The notes under the pieces: model-generated
The model's database searches: none
The model's input: the letters and a program-made list of their open reading frames with translations, nothing else
What the model was told of the DNA's origin: nothing
Position numbers and translations under genes: made by a program
Part shown: in pieces, positions 12,201-22,321 of the stretch
Layout of the letters: each line of letters begins with the position of its first letter
Numbering within the stretch: position 1 is the first letter of the stretch
Origin: Patiria miniata
Taxonomy: Eukaryota > Echinodermata > Asteroidea > Valvatida > Asterinidae
Direction of reading: 5' to 3'
DNA length: 64,000 bases
NCBI RefSeq assembly: GCF_015706575.1
Contig: NW_024037058.1
Span: 18,497,547-18,561,546 of the forward strand

Positions 12201-15200
12201 CTTACTAGTTTAAGGCTTAAAACGTATGGCCGACTGGTTTACAATTTCTTCATGTGTTGTTTTCCAAACTTACTCGGGCAGTGCCTCTTATCGTTGCACC
12301 ACTGCACCTCTCTGCTCTCTCCGACGCACGGGTTCCCCTCAAATTGTGGGCTGGGCGAATCGCACTCACGAAACCTGGCCATTGTGTCACCGCAGGTGGC
12401 GCTACACTCACTCCACAGAGACCACTCGCCCCATTGACCGTGCACTGGAAATGGAAGGAAAATGGGGCTGTCAAAAAATGCTCGCTTTTATCATACATTC
12501 TCACGTAGTTTCTTTTCAGGCCAACAATTTAATATGTGAGTTGTGACTTTTTATCCGTGATAACATTTTGAGCCGTGCGTGTGACGATTTCGTAACTGAA
12601 TGGGTGTGGACTCGTAAATATCCCGCGCCCTCAGCGTTGAAAATGCGATAACTTGCTATATGAGACAATGGTGCAATAATTCAAAAATGAAAATACTCAT
12701 ACAATTAATAATAAAGAAGAATAAAAGACTGGTTCCTGTTCCTTCTTTCCATATCTATAGCGTAATATGAAGACACTGGAAACCAGTCTTTTTTATTCTC
12801 TCTCAGCAAACCACCCATTCAGTTCCGGTATGAATTCGCAAAATGTAAACGGTTGAAGAGCGTGCGTGAACCAGAACTCTTCGCAAGTTCAAAGTCTTGG
12901 CTTGCACTTGAAGAAGAACAAAGGACATTTTGGAAGTTCGGACAATCATTTTAGGCGCAATTTCGTGTATAACACACACACACAGACACATGCACGTTAC
13001 ATACCTAGTGTGGACATTCTTTTGTTTTCGTGTAGTTAAGAAAAACCTGTGAAAAAAACTCATTTTACTCACACTGAGAAAACTCTTTCAACCTAAAGGT
13101 TTTTTTTTTATGAATCCCTTTGGTGTTTATCTTCATTTTGCCGTAAATACAAGTCAACCTAACCCGAAAATGCCTCTAAACCTGTTTTCCAGAGAGGGGG
13201 AAACATTGTGTGGACGTGGGCAAGTCCACACAACGTCGCTGCTACCTGTTTGATGTAAACATCATTTGCTCGGAAGTCCACAAAGTGAATGTAATGCTTG
13301 AACACATGTTTTACTATACTCATGAGAACCTGATCCTTTCCTTCTTTTGTTCCCTTTTGTTTGTACTCTTACTTTTTCTCGACAGCTCCCATAAGGTTTG
13401 TACACGAAATTCTCCAGGGCCAGGGCTCAGGTCCTCGGTCCCATTGAAATCGCACACACCCCATTGTCCCAAGTCCTGGATAACCAACCCACACATAACA
13501 AGGGAAACTTGTACCTCAGTTGTCTTTTGTTTAATCAAAAGGGTCTCTGAGACACTTGAGTGACCTTACTGGAGGCGCACATGCGCAGTTGGAATCCCTA
13601 AACTTCTATTGCATGCAACTGCGCATGTGTCACAGACACGAGGGCAAGCTAATCAACAATGAGAGATACAGTACAACGTTCAGTTTTAAAATCACAGCAA
13701 CAGGTCCAATTCTTTACCGGGGCATATAATGCCGGCGTTGCAGTCTCGATGCTCAACTCTGTCCCCTGAACACTGAAAGTTGTCGTCGGGATTATCGGGG
13801 GAGGGTCTACAAACTCGCCTTCTCTCTTCAAATCCCGCACCGCACGTGACAGAACATGGCTGCCAGTCACTCCACCTTCTCCATACGCCTTCAACTGTTA
13901 AAACCATTAAAATGAAATGAACAACGCTTAAACATAAAGATACCATGCTTTGTATTACATTACGCTTTCTACTGGGAGCTTGGTGGTTCTTGTCCCCACT
14001 TTGCTCCAGTTTGAAAGCGCACATGAAAACAAAACGTGACGTCATTATGACGCAAAAGAATTGCCAGATAAATTACCTTAAAATATTTCAAAATATTTCA
14101 GTAACACACTAAATATAACAACGAGGCTGAAACTATCTCAAGTTCTATTATATTTCTGGAAACCTCCATGGTTCTAGAAATCTATAGTCACTGCGGAAAA
14201 CCACGATCCGTTTCACCCGTTCACCATAGATTTTCCACTGCACTCAGTCATGCTTCTTAACTAAAAAAGAAAGCAATTTGAAACTGTTATCAGTTGTGCC
14301 CACATATATCATGCTTTCAAGACTGGTTTCAAGTCAAATCTGATGACAGTTTTAAAGACGGCTTATTTGAGATATGGCAGACAAAATTGAGGGCGCTGTT
14401 TGCGCTGGGTAAAGTCTTTGTATTTACCCAAACCAAATAGCGCCCTCGTATGTCCCGCCATATCTGTAATTACGCTCAGAGAAGTTTTTACCACCACTGT
14501 TTAGTTATGGCGTATAATTACTGTACAAAAAATTCCAATTATTTGCGGTTTAGAGGCGCAAAAGAAACTCAAAAATAACAGCCTATTCAGAGGGTTAAAG
14601 ACGCCAAAAGGAAACAAAGTAGGATGTTTTGTCGTTCAAATTAAACATACAAATTGAATATTCGTAGAGGAGACCAATAAATGGAATTTGTTGGAAGGCA
14701 TTGACAGTACATTATTTAAGCGTTAAAGTTGGTACGGTATATACGTGCTTTTTTAAAATTTCGATTTTCTTTCCGAACGAAATTTAAAGGAATATAAATC
14801 GTGTTACAAATAAATTTGGTTATTTGTATTTGTAGGCCTTTACACAGTTTTAAAAATTGGTTTTAAATGGCGAACTCCAGTTCAGAAATTGCGCATTTTA
14901 TTCAGAACGAATTAGGAGCGTCCCGCTCTTAATTCAGAAGTTGGAATTATTAGCTGATTACTTGTCATGGGCCGATCTTTTTTTCGTGCGATGTCTCATT
15001 GCAAAGCTCATAACTAATGTTGTTCTAGAAAATGATCAATTCAATTTGAAAATCTATTTTTCAAGGTGCTACACCCAAAAAGCACGTTTAGTCGTATACA
15101 CCAACTTTAAATGAAAACCTCCTGGATTCTTCATGGGTTTCTTCAAAAATGTAGCCACAGGTGCATAACATGGGTGAATTCGTTAACATTTGTGGATCTT

Positions 15201-18200
15201 AAAGAAACGGCACAATATGCTGGATAAGGGAATACAGGCAAAAAGGAAGGATCACGTACCCGAATTTTGGTCTTCCTCGTATTCAGCAACCTGCTGGACA
15301 ACCTGCGGTGCCTGCACCTCCACTGGCCCCGGTACTTCACACGCCGCCGCGCACCTCTTCCCGCTGATCTTATTGGACCAACCCTCGGCGCCCAGCAGGC
15401 AGCACGCCTCTCTCGTGTCCACGGGGGCACCGTCGGGGCCCGGTAACCTCTCCACCAGTTGCTGGCACTTACCCCGTGAGCCGAGCGGGTCACGATACCG
15501 GAAACAGTAACCGTCTTGTGCTAATTATGTCAGAGAAGATTTTTGAAAAACAAATATGGTTTATCGTCAGAAAATATGCTGTAATATATTGAAGAGTATA
15601 TGGTGGAATATTCATTGCTTAATCTATTTCACTCGAAATAAATCATCGGCTAGATCAAGGGCGGATCCAGGGGGGGGGGCCAAAGGGGGCCATGGCCCCC
15701 CCAAAACGAGACCAATTTTTTTTTTTTATGTGACATCGCAATGAAGGCAGGCAATGAGTACACCACCATCTTTTCCTAAAAAAAAACATTGGTTAAAGTG
15801 GTCAGAAATTGCCTCAGATCGCACCACAGAGCATCTAGAATCCAAAAAATGTTCGGGGCCCTTAAGCGGGCCCCGAACCCCACGCCGTAATTTTTTGACC
15901 CTTTTTTGTGTGGTCAAAAATTTATTTTGGCCCCCCCAAAAAATTGTGTTCTGGATCCGCCCTTGGGCTAGACCTGTTGAGAATTGAAATTATTATTATT
16001 ATCCATCTCTTTTATGATGAAGAATCGACTTCGACTGAAGTGTTTCCTTTTCAAAGTATTTCAATTTAAACTTACGGTTGTTTTCACTCTAAACAGTCCA
16101 AGTCCCTAGTTTCACTACCTGAAAATTAGAGATAACTCTAAATAATGTGAAATTTAATTGTTAGTTGTCCTTACAGTTTTAGACCCACAAACAGTTTTTG
16201 AAATCTTTAAAACGAACACCCCCCAAAAAGCAGCCAATTTAACGATTAATGTCTTAAAGTTTGTTAGAAATGTGATTTATTTCAATAGCGAAATAGAGTT
16301 TAAACTTTGTACCTGATTTTGATTTTCTCAAAATATTTCAGCATCAACTCAATGATATTCAAGTTATAGACAAACCAGATATGCTGCACCAATCAGACAG
16401 TAAATTTAGATATACATGTAGTTGAAACATATGCGATTTTTGTAATACGACTGTGGGGTCGGTGAGGATGAAATGTGGGTATTGTCTGGAATGACCCGGA
16501 TCAGGATTTCCTTAAACATGAGGATATCCTTATTATTTGGAAACACAACAACCTACCATCGGTTAAAACCCCCGATATCCAATGATTGTGAAAGATTTCT
16601 CCCTGACCCTGTATAAACACAGCCAGAGCTCTTTGACCTGACAACTTTTTGACATGATTTAAAGGTATAGTCCATCATTTGTAATTTGAGCATTTTGTTC
16701 GTTTGAAGCAACAAAATTGTCAAATCTAATTTATAAAGAACGGTGCTGAACAACTAATCTGATGAAGTTTCAACTCAGCTTCAGCTGTACACTTCGAGAA
16801 AAACAACATTCTAGGATCTCGATTTCAAATCAAAAGTTGCTGAATCATGTTCTGAATTGGGCCCGAATTCAGCTTCCGAGATACGTTCTCACAAGCCGAT
16901 TGCAGCTACGCGATGCCGCGCACCGATCCGACGAGTAATAACAACCGTGCGCGTGTGGGTCGTGTCAACGCTTGTGCACGCTTCGCCGAATAAAAAAACC
17001 GGAACTACGCACCAATGGAATTTTCCTTCATTCGTCGATTTCTTCAAAATGACAGCTTGCCAGAAAGACTAATTTCACAGGGAGTTTAGTCCCCTTACTA
17101 TCTTTCAACCAAGTATGTTTTGCAACAATAATTACGCCAGTTACTTTTTGGATAGCTGCAAATGATGGAGTCTGTCTTTAAGGAGGAATGTTTTCCTACG
17201 TATTCCGGTTCACGCGCCAACGCGCTAATCTGTGCGTGAAACGGAACAAAGATGAGATAACACTTCCGGTACTCTAATAGACCGATCCCCAACCTCGTTC
17301 CCCATGGGTACGATCTTGCTGCGCCATGTTGTTTCCCGTCATGCCTCGCGCGATCTTAACCCCTGGAATTGTCAGCATCGTTTACGTGTACATCACGGCC
17401 AGGGGTTAGTGTAAGGAATGCGTCCGTGGAGTCGAGGCTGGCCGATCCCAACCTCGTCCCCAGTGCTTACTTTATTTCCAACCTCGTTTCCAATAGTACG
17501 GCCTGGATAGGAAACTTTCTTCCTGTATCCTGATTCGATATTACAACTTGCTAATAATGGATTTTTATCGTGTAGTTGGTGTTGTAATTTCCAACGCTTT
17601 CTCAATTATACTCCTTTTCTTTCCAGTTTGCTCATATTAATATGAAATGTGATACTGCATATTGGCGGGCCAGATTGTAACATTTTCATTTCCCCCCAAA
17701 ACGCATTTTTATAACTCACGGTGCGACGAATAAATGCTGTTTTACCCCAGACACCGCATACAAAAACAAAAGCTAATGTAACGTACATGCAGGCACCAGA
17801 CTATTTCTCATTTGCATACGTGTTCAAAAATCTTGCACATGCAAATGATCCAATACCAGGATGAGAAGGCAGGTAGTGGTGGGCGCGTACTGCTAGACAC
17901 CCTGGGACGAGGTTGGGCCGATCCATTAAGCCCCGACCCACCGGGTGATCTGATTTATGTCGGACATGCGTTCACGCGCGCATGACGCGCCCGGCTGGAA
18001 GATGACGTATGAGCACGTGAGGGGGGGGGGGGGCTTATTACTTGATCGGCCTATTCTTTCCTTCTCAATCTTTGAGTCAACAAAGTGTAATGAACTTGTA
18101 ATCCGCTCTGCGCACGGAATCCTCTAGAACAAAAGCGGAGCTGAAATTCAATAAGTTCAAAGAAATTTTGGATTGTGGATAAAGTTGACTTATATTATGC

Positions 18201-19573
18201 AAATTATGTTCTGACGTTTGCATTCTCAGTGTTATTGATTGGCCATTGCACGTTCGCCGTCATAATACTGCATTCATGTGCATATTAAATCCGCGCACGC
18301 GCACAAACCGAACCAGGCTCCACCCACTTCATACGGAGTGCCGTGCTCGAAATTCCTCGCTCGCACCGCATTTTAATATAATAGATTTTTGTTTTGACAA
18401 TGTGACTGTTTAGAGATGAACAATGAGGAAAACCTACGGTCTTCTAGTAAAACAAATTGATAATGAATGAAAACACCAAATCTTGTTTGAAACCCAGCGT
18501 GTGAACGGATGTGTTACGCGTCACTATGTAACAGCTGAACCAACAAGGAACTTCCTTGCAGGATCCTTGCTTAGGAATAAATTAGGAAATACGTATTGTT
18601 TTGGCATGTGGTCCATTTACCTTTAGCATAGTGCCAAGTCGATCATGAAAGGGTCAATGCAAAAGAAACATGTTTTTTTACGGATCTTTTAATCACACCC
18701 TTTTGTATTATTCACCATTAGTTCCAGTCTTTATATAGTGTTTCCTTTATATGCCGATTTCTATCATGATAAAATCATACATGCATTTTCACTGTATTCT
18801 CTGAAAGTGGGCTATTAGTTTAACATCAAACTCTCAACCGTGCCGTATTGAAGTCGGAAAAAAGAAGCAAACACTAGGTTGAAAGAACCAGTCAGGATCG
18901 TAAAGCCCGGTTCATACTTCATGCGAAAGGCATGTGCGAAGCGAAATTCTTGTCATCAACAATGGTGGACGCGCTTCGAATGTATTGTTGACGTCACGTA
19001 TTTCGCTTCGCTTTCGCTCTCGCGTGAAGTATGAACCGGGCTTAAGGCGGTCACTGTGGAGTAAGGTACTGTCTGTGACAATCGTAAGTACGCCTAAGTC
19101 GGCCACAATGGCGTAAACCGGATAATCCGTAAATGCATGTCAGCAATAATACTCAAACGCTGACGATTTACGCAACATTTCCTTAAGCACCAAGTTATCT
19201 TGTTCCTTAAATTAAAGCGTCCAATAATTCGATCCAACAACCTGGTTATTCTAGCTGCACAAAAAGTTCGTTTTTGTGAGGGCTCCGATTTTCAACGGAA
19301 ATCTACGGAAGCATAAAGTGACCATTTGAGTGCCCTTGAAAACCACCCAAATTGATCCTCATCCTTCACTCTTTGCTACAAGAGGGTAGACCAAATAATG
19401 TGATCTTTATCCAACTGGAGTTTTGAATCTTCAGGCCCACCGAAATATAAAAACAAAAGTTGCTTCGTTTTCTGCTTTTACGATGTTACAATATACAACT
19501 TCGACTTACCGGTGTCTGCCAACTTGCCGCACACAATCAGGCAAGCCACCACGGTGGCCACAAACCGAGTCAT
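6125..19573 (-). CDS. Gene A: properdin-like secreted protein (TB-like domain, five TSRs, acidic tail)
   Basis: Exons in order: 19573-19510, 15520-15260, 13894-13718, 12444-12274, 11248-11069, 9653-9483, 8156-7965 and, less surely, 6258-6125. All junctions are phase 1 and the lengths sum to 1350 bases (449 aa plus stop). Residues 1-21 are a signal peptide; 22-108 a six-cysteine domain plus acidic linker; 109-405 five TSRs, each with six cysteines; 406-449 an acidic tail. The six-cysteine domain (YCF, GKC, ACC, KRC, AAC) has the order seen at the N-terminus of properdin, the plasma protein that stabilises the alternative-pathway C3 convertase. Length, TSR number and acidic end also fit properdin. 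WxxW motifs and CSxTCG motifs predict C-mannosylation and O-fucosylation. It should be secreted. A complement role is inferred; a matrix or other TSR protein remains possible. Confidence 0.8.
6259..7964. other. Gene A intron 7, non-coding
   Basis: AT-rich and without any TSR-like exon that I can see on either strand. Open frames at 7422-7736 (minus) lack domain features. Confidence 0.5.
7965..8156 (-). CDS. Gene A exon 7: fifth TSR
   Basis: Acceptor TTTTCAG before 8156 and donor GTAAGC after 7965; 192 bases, phase 1 at both ends. The module reads W-S-T-W-S-P-W followed by CSSTCG, the joint C-mannosylation and O-fucosylation pattern, and has six cysteines (DC, TC, QC, KC, NC, PC). After the last cysteine come about eight further residues (GDGDSS) instead of the CPG ending of the earlier exons, consistent with this being the last TSR. 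A second possible donor (GTACTG) lies within the downstream open frame. Confidence 0.85.
8315..8634 (+). repeat. Dispersed repeat, second copy
   Basis: Matches 4840-5165 and 38870-39180: CGGCCATATTGAATTGAAAG, then CCAGTCTG, then AGTCTGGCACTATCCCATTC in the same order. A hAT-like element is inserted into its right end at 8635. Confidence 0.65.
8635..9146 (+). mobile_element. hAT-like foldback MITE, family 1
   Basis: Terminal inverted repeats CCAACCTCGTCCCCA and TGGGGACGAGGTTGG bound a 512-bp element with no coding capacity. It is flanked by a perfect 8-bp duplication, GTCCATAC at 8627-8634 and 9147-9154. An 8-bp duplication and short inverted ends are the hallmark of hAT transposons. Related copies lie at 17448-17916 (opposite orientation) and 20342-20790 (left end missing). 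Confidence 0.8.
9483..9653 (-). CDS. Gene A exon 6: fourth TSR (divergent)
   Basis: Acceptor CTTGCAG before 9653 and donor GTAACC after 9483; 171 bases, phase 1-1. The module has six cysteines and ends ICPG like its neighbours. It departs from the TSR pattern at the start: the first tryptophan is replaced (GGVSEWGQW) and the usual CSxTCG is CQGECTGEG, so the O-fucosylation site is gone and the spacing changed. It still has the CTNPxPxxGG core. Confidence 0.85.
9654..10136. other. Gene A intron 5, left part
   Basis: AT-rich intron sequence with no exon-like open frame or clear repeat boundary that I can support. Confidence 0.45.
10137..10680 (-). repeat. Dispersed repeat in gene A intron 5
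   Basis: The reverse complement of this block resembles 37515-38105: both contain TTGCTCATGAATAT-like and CCTGAAATGACATCAC-like segments in the same relative order, with a GGCCCATG or GGGCCGTGCAT end. It looks like an old non-coding transposon; boundaries are approximate. Confidence 0.5.
11069..11248 (-). CDS. Gene A exon 5: third TSR
   Basis: Acceptor TTTCTAAG before 11248 and donor GTCAGA after 11069; 180 bases, phase 1-1. The minus strand reads [18 protein letters not shown] and continues with a basic stretch, [10 protein letters not shown] and six cysteines, ending NCPG. The WxxW and CSVTCG motifs are intact. No methionine-initiated ORF marks this exon, so it is easily missed. Confidence 0.85.
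11657..12230. repeat. Poly-G rich intron segment in gene A intron 4
   Basis: Two long G runs, near 11847 and 12163, lie in a block with CCTAAAGGGCCGGGTTATTTTG and related low-complexity sequence. The G runs resemble those found inside the GGCGGATCC MITE families elsewhere in the window, but I cannot define ends here. Confidence 0.4.
12274..12444 (-). CDS. Gene A exon 4: second TSR
   Basis: Acceptor TTTCCAG before 12444 and donor GTAAGT after 12274; 171 bases, phase 1-1. The module reads [19 protein letters not shown], then [13 protein letters not shown] and WCNDKRHCP; six cysteines, three tryptophans and an intact CSATCG site. It is a canonical group-1 TSR. Confidence 0.88.
12722..12796. repeat. 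Short inverted repeat in gene A intron 3
   Basis: Arms AAAAGACTGGTTCC and GGAAACCAGTCTTTTT flank about 45 bases. It would form a small hairpin, probably a MITE remnant. Confidence 0.55.
13567..13632. repeat. Short inverted repeat in gene A intron 3
   Basis: Arms ACATGCGCAGTTG and CAACTGCGCATGT about 30 bases apart; a small palindrome with no further features. Confidence 0.5.
13718..13894 (-). CDS. Gene A exon 3: first TSR
   Basis: Acceptor TTAACAG before 13894 and donor GTAAAG after 13718; 177 bases, phase 1-1. The module reads [20 protein letters not shown] and continues with an Arg-rich strand, six cysteines and the ending IICPG. All TSR landmarks are present: three tryptophans, CSVTCG, and the Arg ladder that stacks on the tryptophans. 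Confidence 0.88.
14369..14466. repeat. Small foldback element in gene A intron 2
   Basis: Imperfect inverted repeat: AGATATGGC...GAGGGCGCT against AGCGCCCTC...GCCATATCT. About 98 bp, non-coding, a MITE-like hairpin. Confidence 0.5.
15260..15520 (-). CDS. Gene A exon 2: properdin-type TB-like domain plus linker
   Basis: Acceptor ATAATTAG before 15520 and donor GTACGT after 15260; 261 bases, phase 1-1. The domain has six cysteines in the order [21 protein letters not shown], then [11 protein letters not shown], then GKRCAAAC. Human properdin has the same arrangement at its N-terminus, including CF-Y...GKC...CC-L and the closing C-x-x-C spacing. A linker of about 27 residues rich in Val, Gln and Glu follows, which human properdin lacks. 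The exon is notably GC-rich compared with its surroundings. A paralogous exon lies in gene B at 42724-43014. Confidence 0.85.
15656..15965. mobile_element. hAT-like MITE, family 2 (GGCGGATCC)
   Basis: Inverted ends CAAGGGCGGATCCAG and CTGGATCCGCCCTTG bound a 310-bp element with a poly-G tract near the left end. It is flanked by GGCTAGAT and GGCTAGAC, an 8-bp duplication with one mismatch. Internal sequence (ACCATCTTTTCCT, AAATTGCCTCAGATCGCACC) is shared with the copies at 19989-20287 and 39800-40186. Confidence 0.8.
16655..17300 (+). repeat. Dispersed repeat in gene A intron 1
   Basis: Shares ordered segments with 28000-28455 and, reversed, 57470-57850: GCATTTTGTTCGTTTG-like, TTTCA.CTC, TTTCGAGAAAA, and TTTCACAGGGAGTTTAGT. 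A short piece of the same family is at 20911-20995. Non-coding, class unknown. Confidence 0.6.
17448..17916 (-). mobile_element. hAT-like foldback MITE, family 1, reversed copy
   Basis: Inverted ends CCAACCTCGTCCCCAG and CTGGGACGAGGTTGG; flanks share GGCCGATCC, a target duplication of 8-9 bp. The body is the reverse complement of the element at 8635-9146, including a segment reading ATTTGCATGTGCAAGATTTT in the opposite orientation. Confidence 0.75.
18903..19043. mobile_element. Foldback MITE in gene A intron 1
   Basis: Ends AAGCCCGGTTCATACTTC and GAAGTATGAACCGGGCTT are perfect inverse repeats bounding about 141 bp; the interior is also partly self-complementary (GAAGCGAAAT against ATTTCGCTTC). 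It is flanked by A/T-rich bases and has no coding capacity. Confidence 0.7.
19510..19573 (-). CDS. Gene A exon 1: start codon and signal peptide
   Basis: The minus strand has an in-frame TGA directly before AAC and the ATG at 19573, then 21 codons ([20 protein letters not shown] and T) and a GTAAGT donor after 19510, phase 1. The hydrophobic core [11 protein letters not shown] after one arginine is a typical short signal peptide. The donor phase fits exon 2. No TATA box is evident upstream. Confidence 0.75.
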
Positions 19574-19988
19574 GTTTCAGTTCTGTACGGACTGAAGTTG
19601 ATCACCTAACTAACGCTGTACTAGCAAGGGTGCCAATTAAACACTACAGCTCTGCCGGATTTTGGTGGTGCTTCTGTACCAGGAAGTCATGAAAGTGTTT
19701 GATAATCAGTGGCAGGATTCTGATTTGGTAGCGATTGTGACGTGTACTTTCGTTTTACGCGCCAGAGTACGAGAGTTCAAGGAAAGAATGGAATTATGAT
19801 GGTGCTCGACCCTACAGTGTTTTTTTTCTTCTAAAGTCATTGGTGCTTAAATTAATAAGGGTGAATGCTCACCATTTTTCCCTGGCCGTGTGAGTGTTCC
19901 AGATTTTTTTCAGACGATTAAGGCATAAGCTCATATTTCAGGCGTTTCAATTGGCCGCTTGTTTGGACTGGTACCTTTGGCGCCACTG

Positions 19989-20287
19989 CAAGGGCGGATC
20001 AAAAACACTTTTTTTGGGGGGGGGCAAAACAATTTTGGTCTCTCAAAAACTTGGTCCAAAAATTACGGCGTGGGGTTTGGGCCCCTTTTAAGGGCTCTGA
20101 TTTTTTTAAGATTCTAGTTGCTCTGTGGTGCGATCTGAGGCAATTTCTGACCATTTCAACCTTTTTTTAAAGGAAAAGATGGCGGTGTACGCAGTGCCAG
20201 CCTTTATTGTGACATCACTGGGTTCCCCCTTTTTATTGGGGGGGGGGGGGGGGGCATGACTCCCGTTGCCTCCTGGATCCGCCCTTG
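19989..20287. mobile_element. hAT-like MITE, family 2, with perfect 8-bp duplication
   Basis: Ends CAAGGGCGGATC and GGATCCGCCCTTG; flanked by CGCCACTG at 19981-19988 and 20288-20295. About 299 bp, containing runs of G and the family's internal segment around CTCTGTGGTGCGATCTGAGG. Reversed internally relative to neither end, so orientation is not assigned. Confidence 0.85.
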
Positions 20288-20341
20288 CGCCACTGACGTG
20301 TTCTCTGACGTTAAGGTGAGAAAACGACATACATGTACATG

Positions 20342-20790
20342 TGCTCTCTCACCCTGGTATTAGATCATTTGCATGTGCAAGATTTTTGAACACGTAGAAA
20401 AATGAAGAGTAGTCTGGTGCCTGCCTGTGCGTTACATTAGCGTTTGTTTTTGTATGCGGTGCCTGGGGTAAAAACAGCATCAATTCGTGGCGCCGTGAGT
20501 TATGAAAACACGATTTTTTTTGGAAGTTAAAAATGTTACAATCTGGCCCGCCAATCTGCAGTATTCCATTTCATATTAATATGAGCAAACTGGAAAAGAA
20601 AGGAGTATTTTTGATAAGGCGTGGACGTTAAGATTACAATTAACGTGAAAACACGTAATGCACGTTGGAAATAACAACACCAACAGCACGATACAAATCC
20701 ATTGCGGTATCGAATCAGGAAACAGAAATGAAGTTTCCTATCCAGGGCTTACTATTGGAAATATGGTAAGCACTGGGGACGAGGTTGAGT
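20342..20790 (+). mobile_element. hAT-like MITE family 1, left-truncated
   Basis: Starts with CTCTCTCACCCTGGTATTAG, which matches an internal point of the element at 8635-9146, and runs to GCACTGGGGACGAGGTTG. The left inverted end is missing. Confidence 0.7.
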
Positions 20791-20891
20791 CCTGAGGCAC
20801 CCCTGCCTAATGTAGGTCCATGTGCTGCCTTCAAAAACATGACATCCTACGATATGAAGCCTGAGTATTTGGGGTGTGTTCAGTTGGTTTG

Positions 20892-21748
20892 AACCATAGA
20901 GCTATATTAAAGGTAGCCTATAGTCCATCATTTGTAATTTGTGCATTTTGTTCGTTTGAAGCAACAAACTGCTCAAAATCTAAAGAAGGGTACTGTTCTC
21001 TTCTAGTGACTTAGTCACTGTCCATAGTTCACTGTTGTATAGAAATACAGATGCTATGAAGAGGCGCGGAATGTTTTGAGTTTCGTGTTGTTAGAGATTG
21101 CATCACTGTTGAAGACATTCCTGATTTTGTTGAAAGATGCCATCGAAAGTATTTTCCTCCTGGTAATATCTTGCTCAGTGTCGAGTAAAGATCCCAAGTA
21201 TTTGCATTTCTTCCAACTGGTGTTGTTTCCGTTTCTACTGATGAGGTGTTTCTCTGTCTCTGACATGTTTACTGTGAGGTTTCGCTCTTTTAGTACCTCA
21301 GGTGCCTTCCTCTCCACAGTTGCTATGAGGTGGATATTGTTACTTGCCCAAGTGATGTCAAAACCCCATTTCAAAGTATACTGGTGGGCAAATAGCGTAG
21401 CTGTGGTTCTCGAGTTCCACAACGCGCAAGTAGAAGATACGCAAACAACTTAAGCGCGTCATGACGGTTCAAAAATGTCACGGCGAAAAGCATCTGCAGC
21501 GGAGGGACGCGCACACGCTGCGCTGTTTGCGTAGAGCAAAATGAAACGCTCATTTGCTGATCGTGCGTTTCGGTTTTGGGCGTATCGGCTTCGATGACGC
21601 ATCGGTATGGAATACAAACGCAGATATGCAAATAGCCGTACAAAAGCCGTACAAAATTTCGAGTTTTCCACAGGTTATATGCGCCCACCAGGCATTACTT
21701 TGTACATCGAGTTAGCGCTCCAGTAATTTAATATAGCTCTATGGTTTG
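20892..21748. mobile_element. Inverted-repeat element enclosing reverse transcriptase debris
   Basis: Ends CATAGAGCTATATTAAA and its inverse TTTAATATAGCTCTATG are flanked by GTTTGAAC on both sides, an 8-bp target duplication. The interior holds a piece of another dispersed repeat (20911-20995) and a minus-strand reverse transcriptase fragment, so it is a composite or has received insertions. A further copy of the terminal sequence alone is at about 59970. Confidence 0.6.
20999..21422 (-). pseudogene. Non-LTR retrotransposon reverse transcriptase fragment, frameshifted
   Basis: The minus strand encodes KCKYLGSLLDTEQDI followed by a region with FNKIRNVF, and after a shift near 21057 FLYNSELWTVTK. 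The motif order (K-YLGS-LD, then F-KI--VF, then LYNSE-WT-TK) is the thumb and connection region downstream of the catalytic core of LINE reverse transcriptases. The catalytic YADD box is absent, the frame is broken, and the copy is truncated at both ends, so it is inactive. Confidence 0.8.
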
Positions 21749-22321
21749 AACATTTCAACTCCTCTGGAGCCGAACTGAATCCGAAACCGGGCTCATACCG
21801 AGGTTTGGAAAAATTCGCTGGAATGTCGGCCAAGTACGTCAATTGGTGGGTGGGATGACGTTCGGAAGTGGCATGCAGTGTCATGGTCATTTAAGTCACG
21901 TAAAGACATAAATTGACACAACAGAACCGACTGACCCCCAAACGTGTTGACGTTGTAGGCCTATGGGAAGCTCTTTCGTATAGGTACAACCGTCTTTCTT
22001 CAGTTTTGAAACTTGGACAGTGAATGCACCTGTTCTCAGTTTTCTGCCTGTGTTTTGAACCGCAACGGAACTTCCCTTTAGTGTACAAGCTGTGTCACTT
22101 TCTACCAATACTCAGAACCGACAGTGAGAGATATCGCCAGATTTACTCCATTCATGGTTCGAGCCTCCCTTTATACAAGCTTTCAACTAGTACCAAAAAC
22201 CACGTCCCGTTCCTAGTTGTACCGCAAACTGGCAAACTGCCCAGGCCTAAGCGCACGGCCAACAAACGTGACGATCTATCAAGCAGGGCAACACTTCAAG
22301 CAGGACGCGCGCTAACACACC

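Larger units (their letters stand above)
19574..22321. promoter_or_regulatory. Divergent intergenic region between genes A and C
   Basis: The two start codons point away from each other, 2748 bp apart, so the promoters of both genes should lie here. I find no convincing TATA box. Much of the space is filled by mobile elements: a hAT-like MITE at 19989-20287, a truncated family-1 MITE at 20342-20790 and an inverted-repeat element at 20892-21748 that holds reverse transcriptase debris. That leaves about 400 bp before gene A and 570 bp before gene C as likely promoter sequence. Confidence 0.45.

Noticed and set aside
12239..12546. Plus-strand frames over gene A exon 4
   Set aside because: Antisense shadows of a canonical TSR exon.
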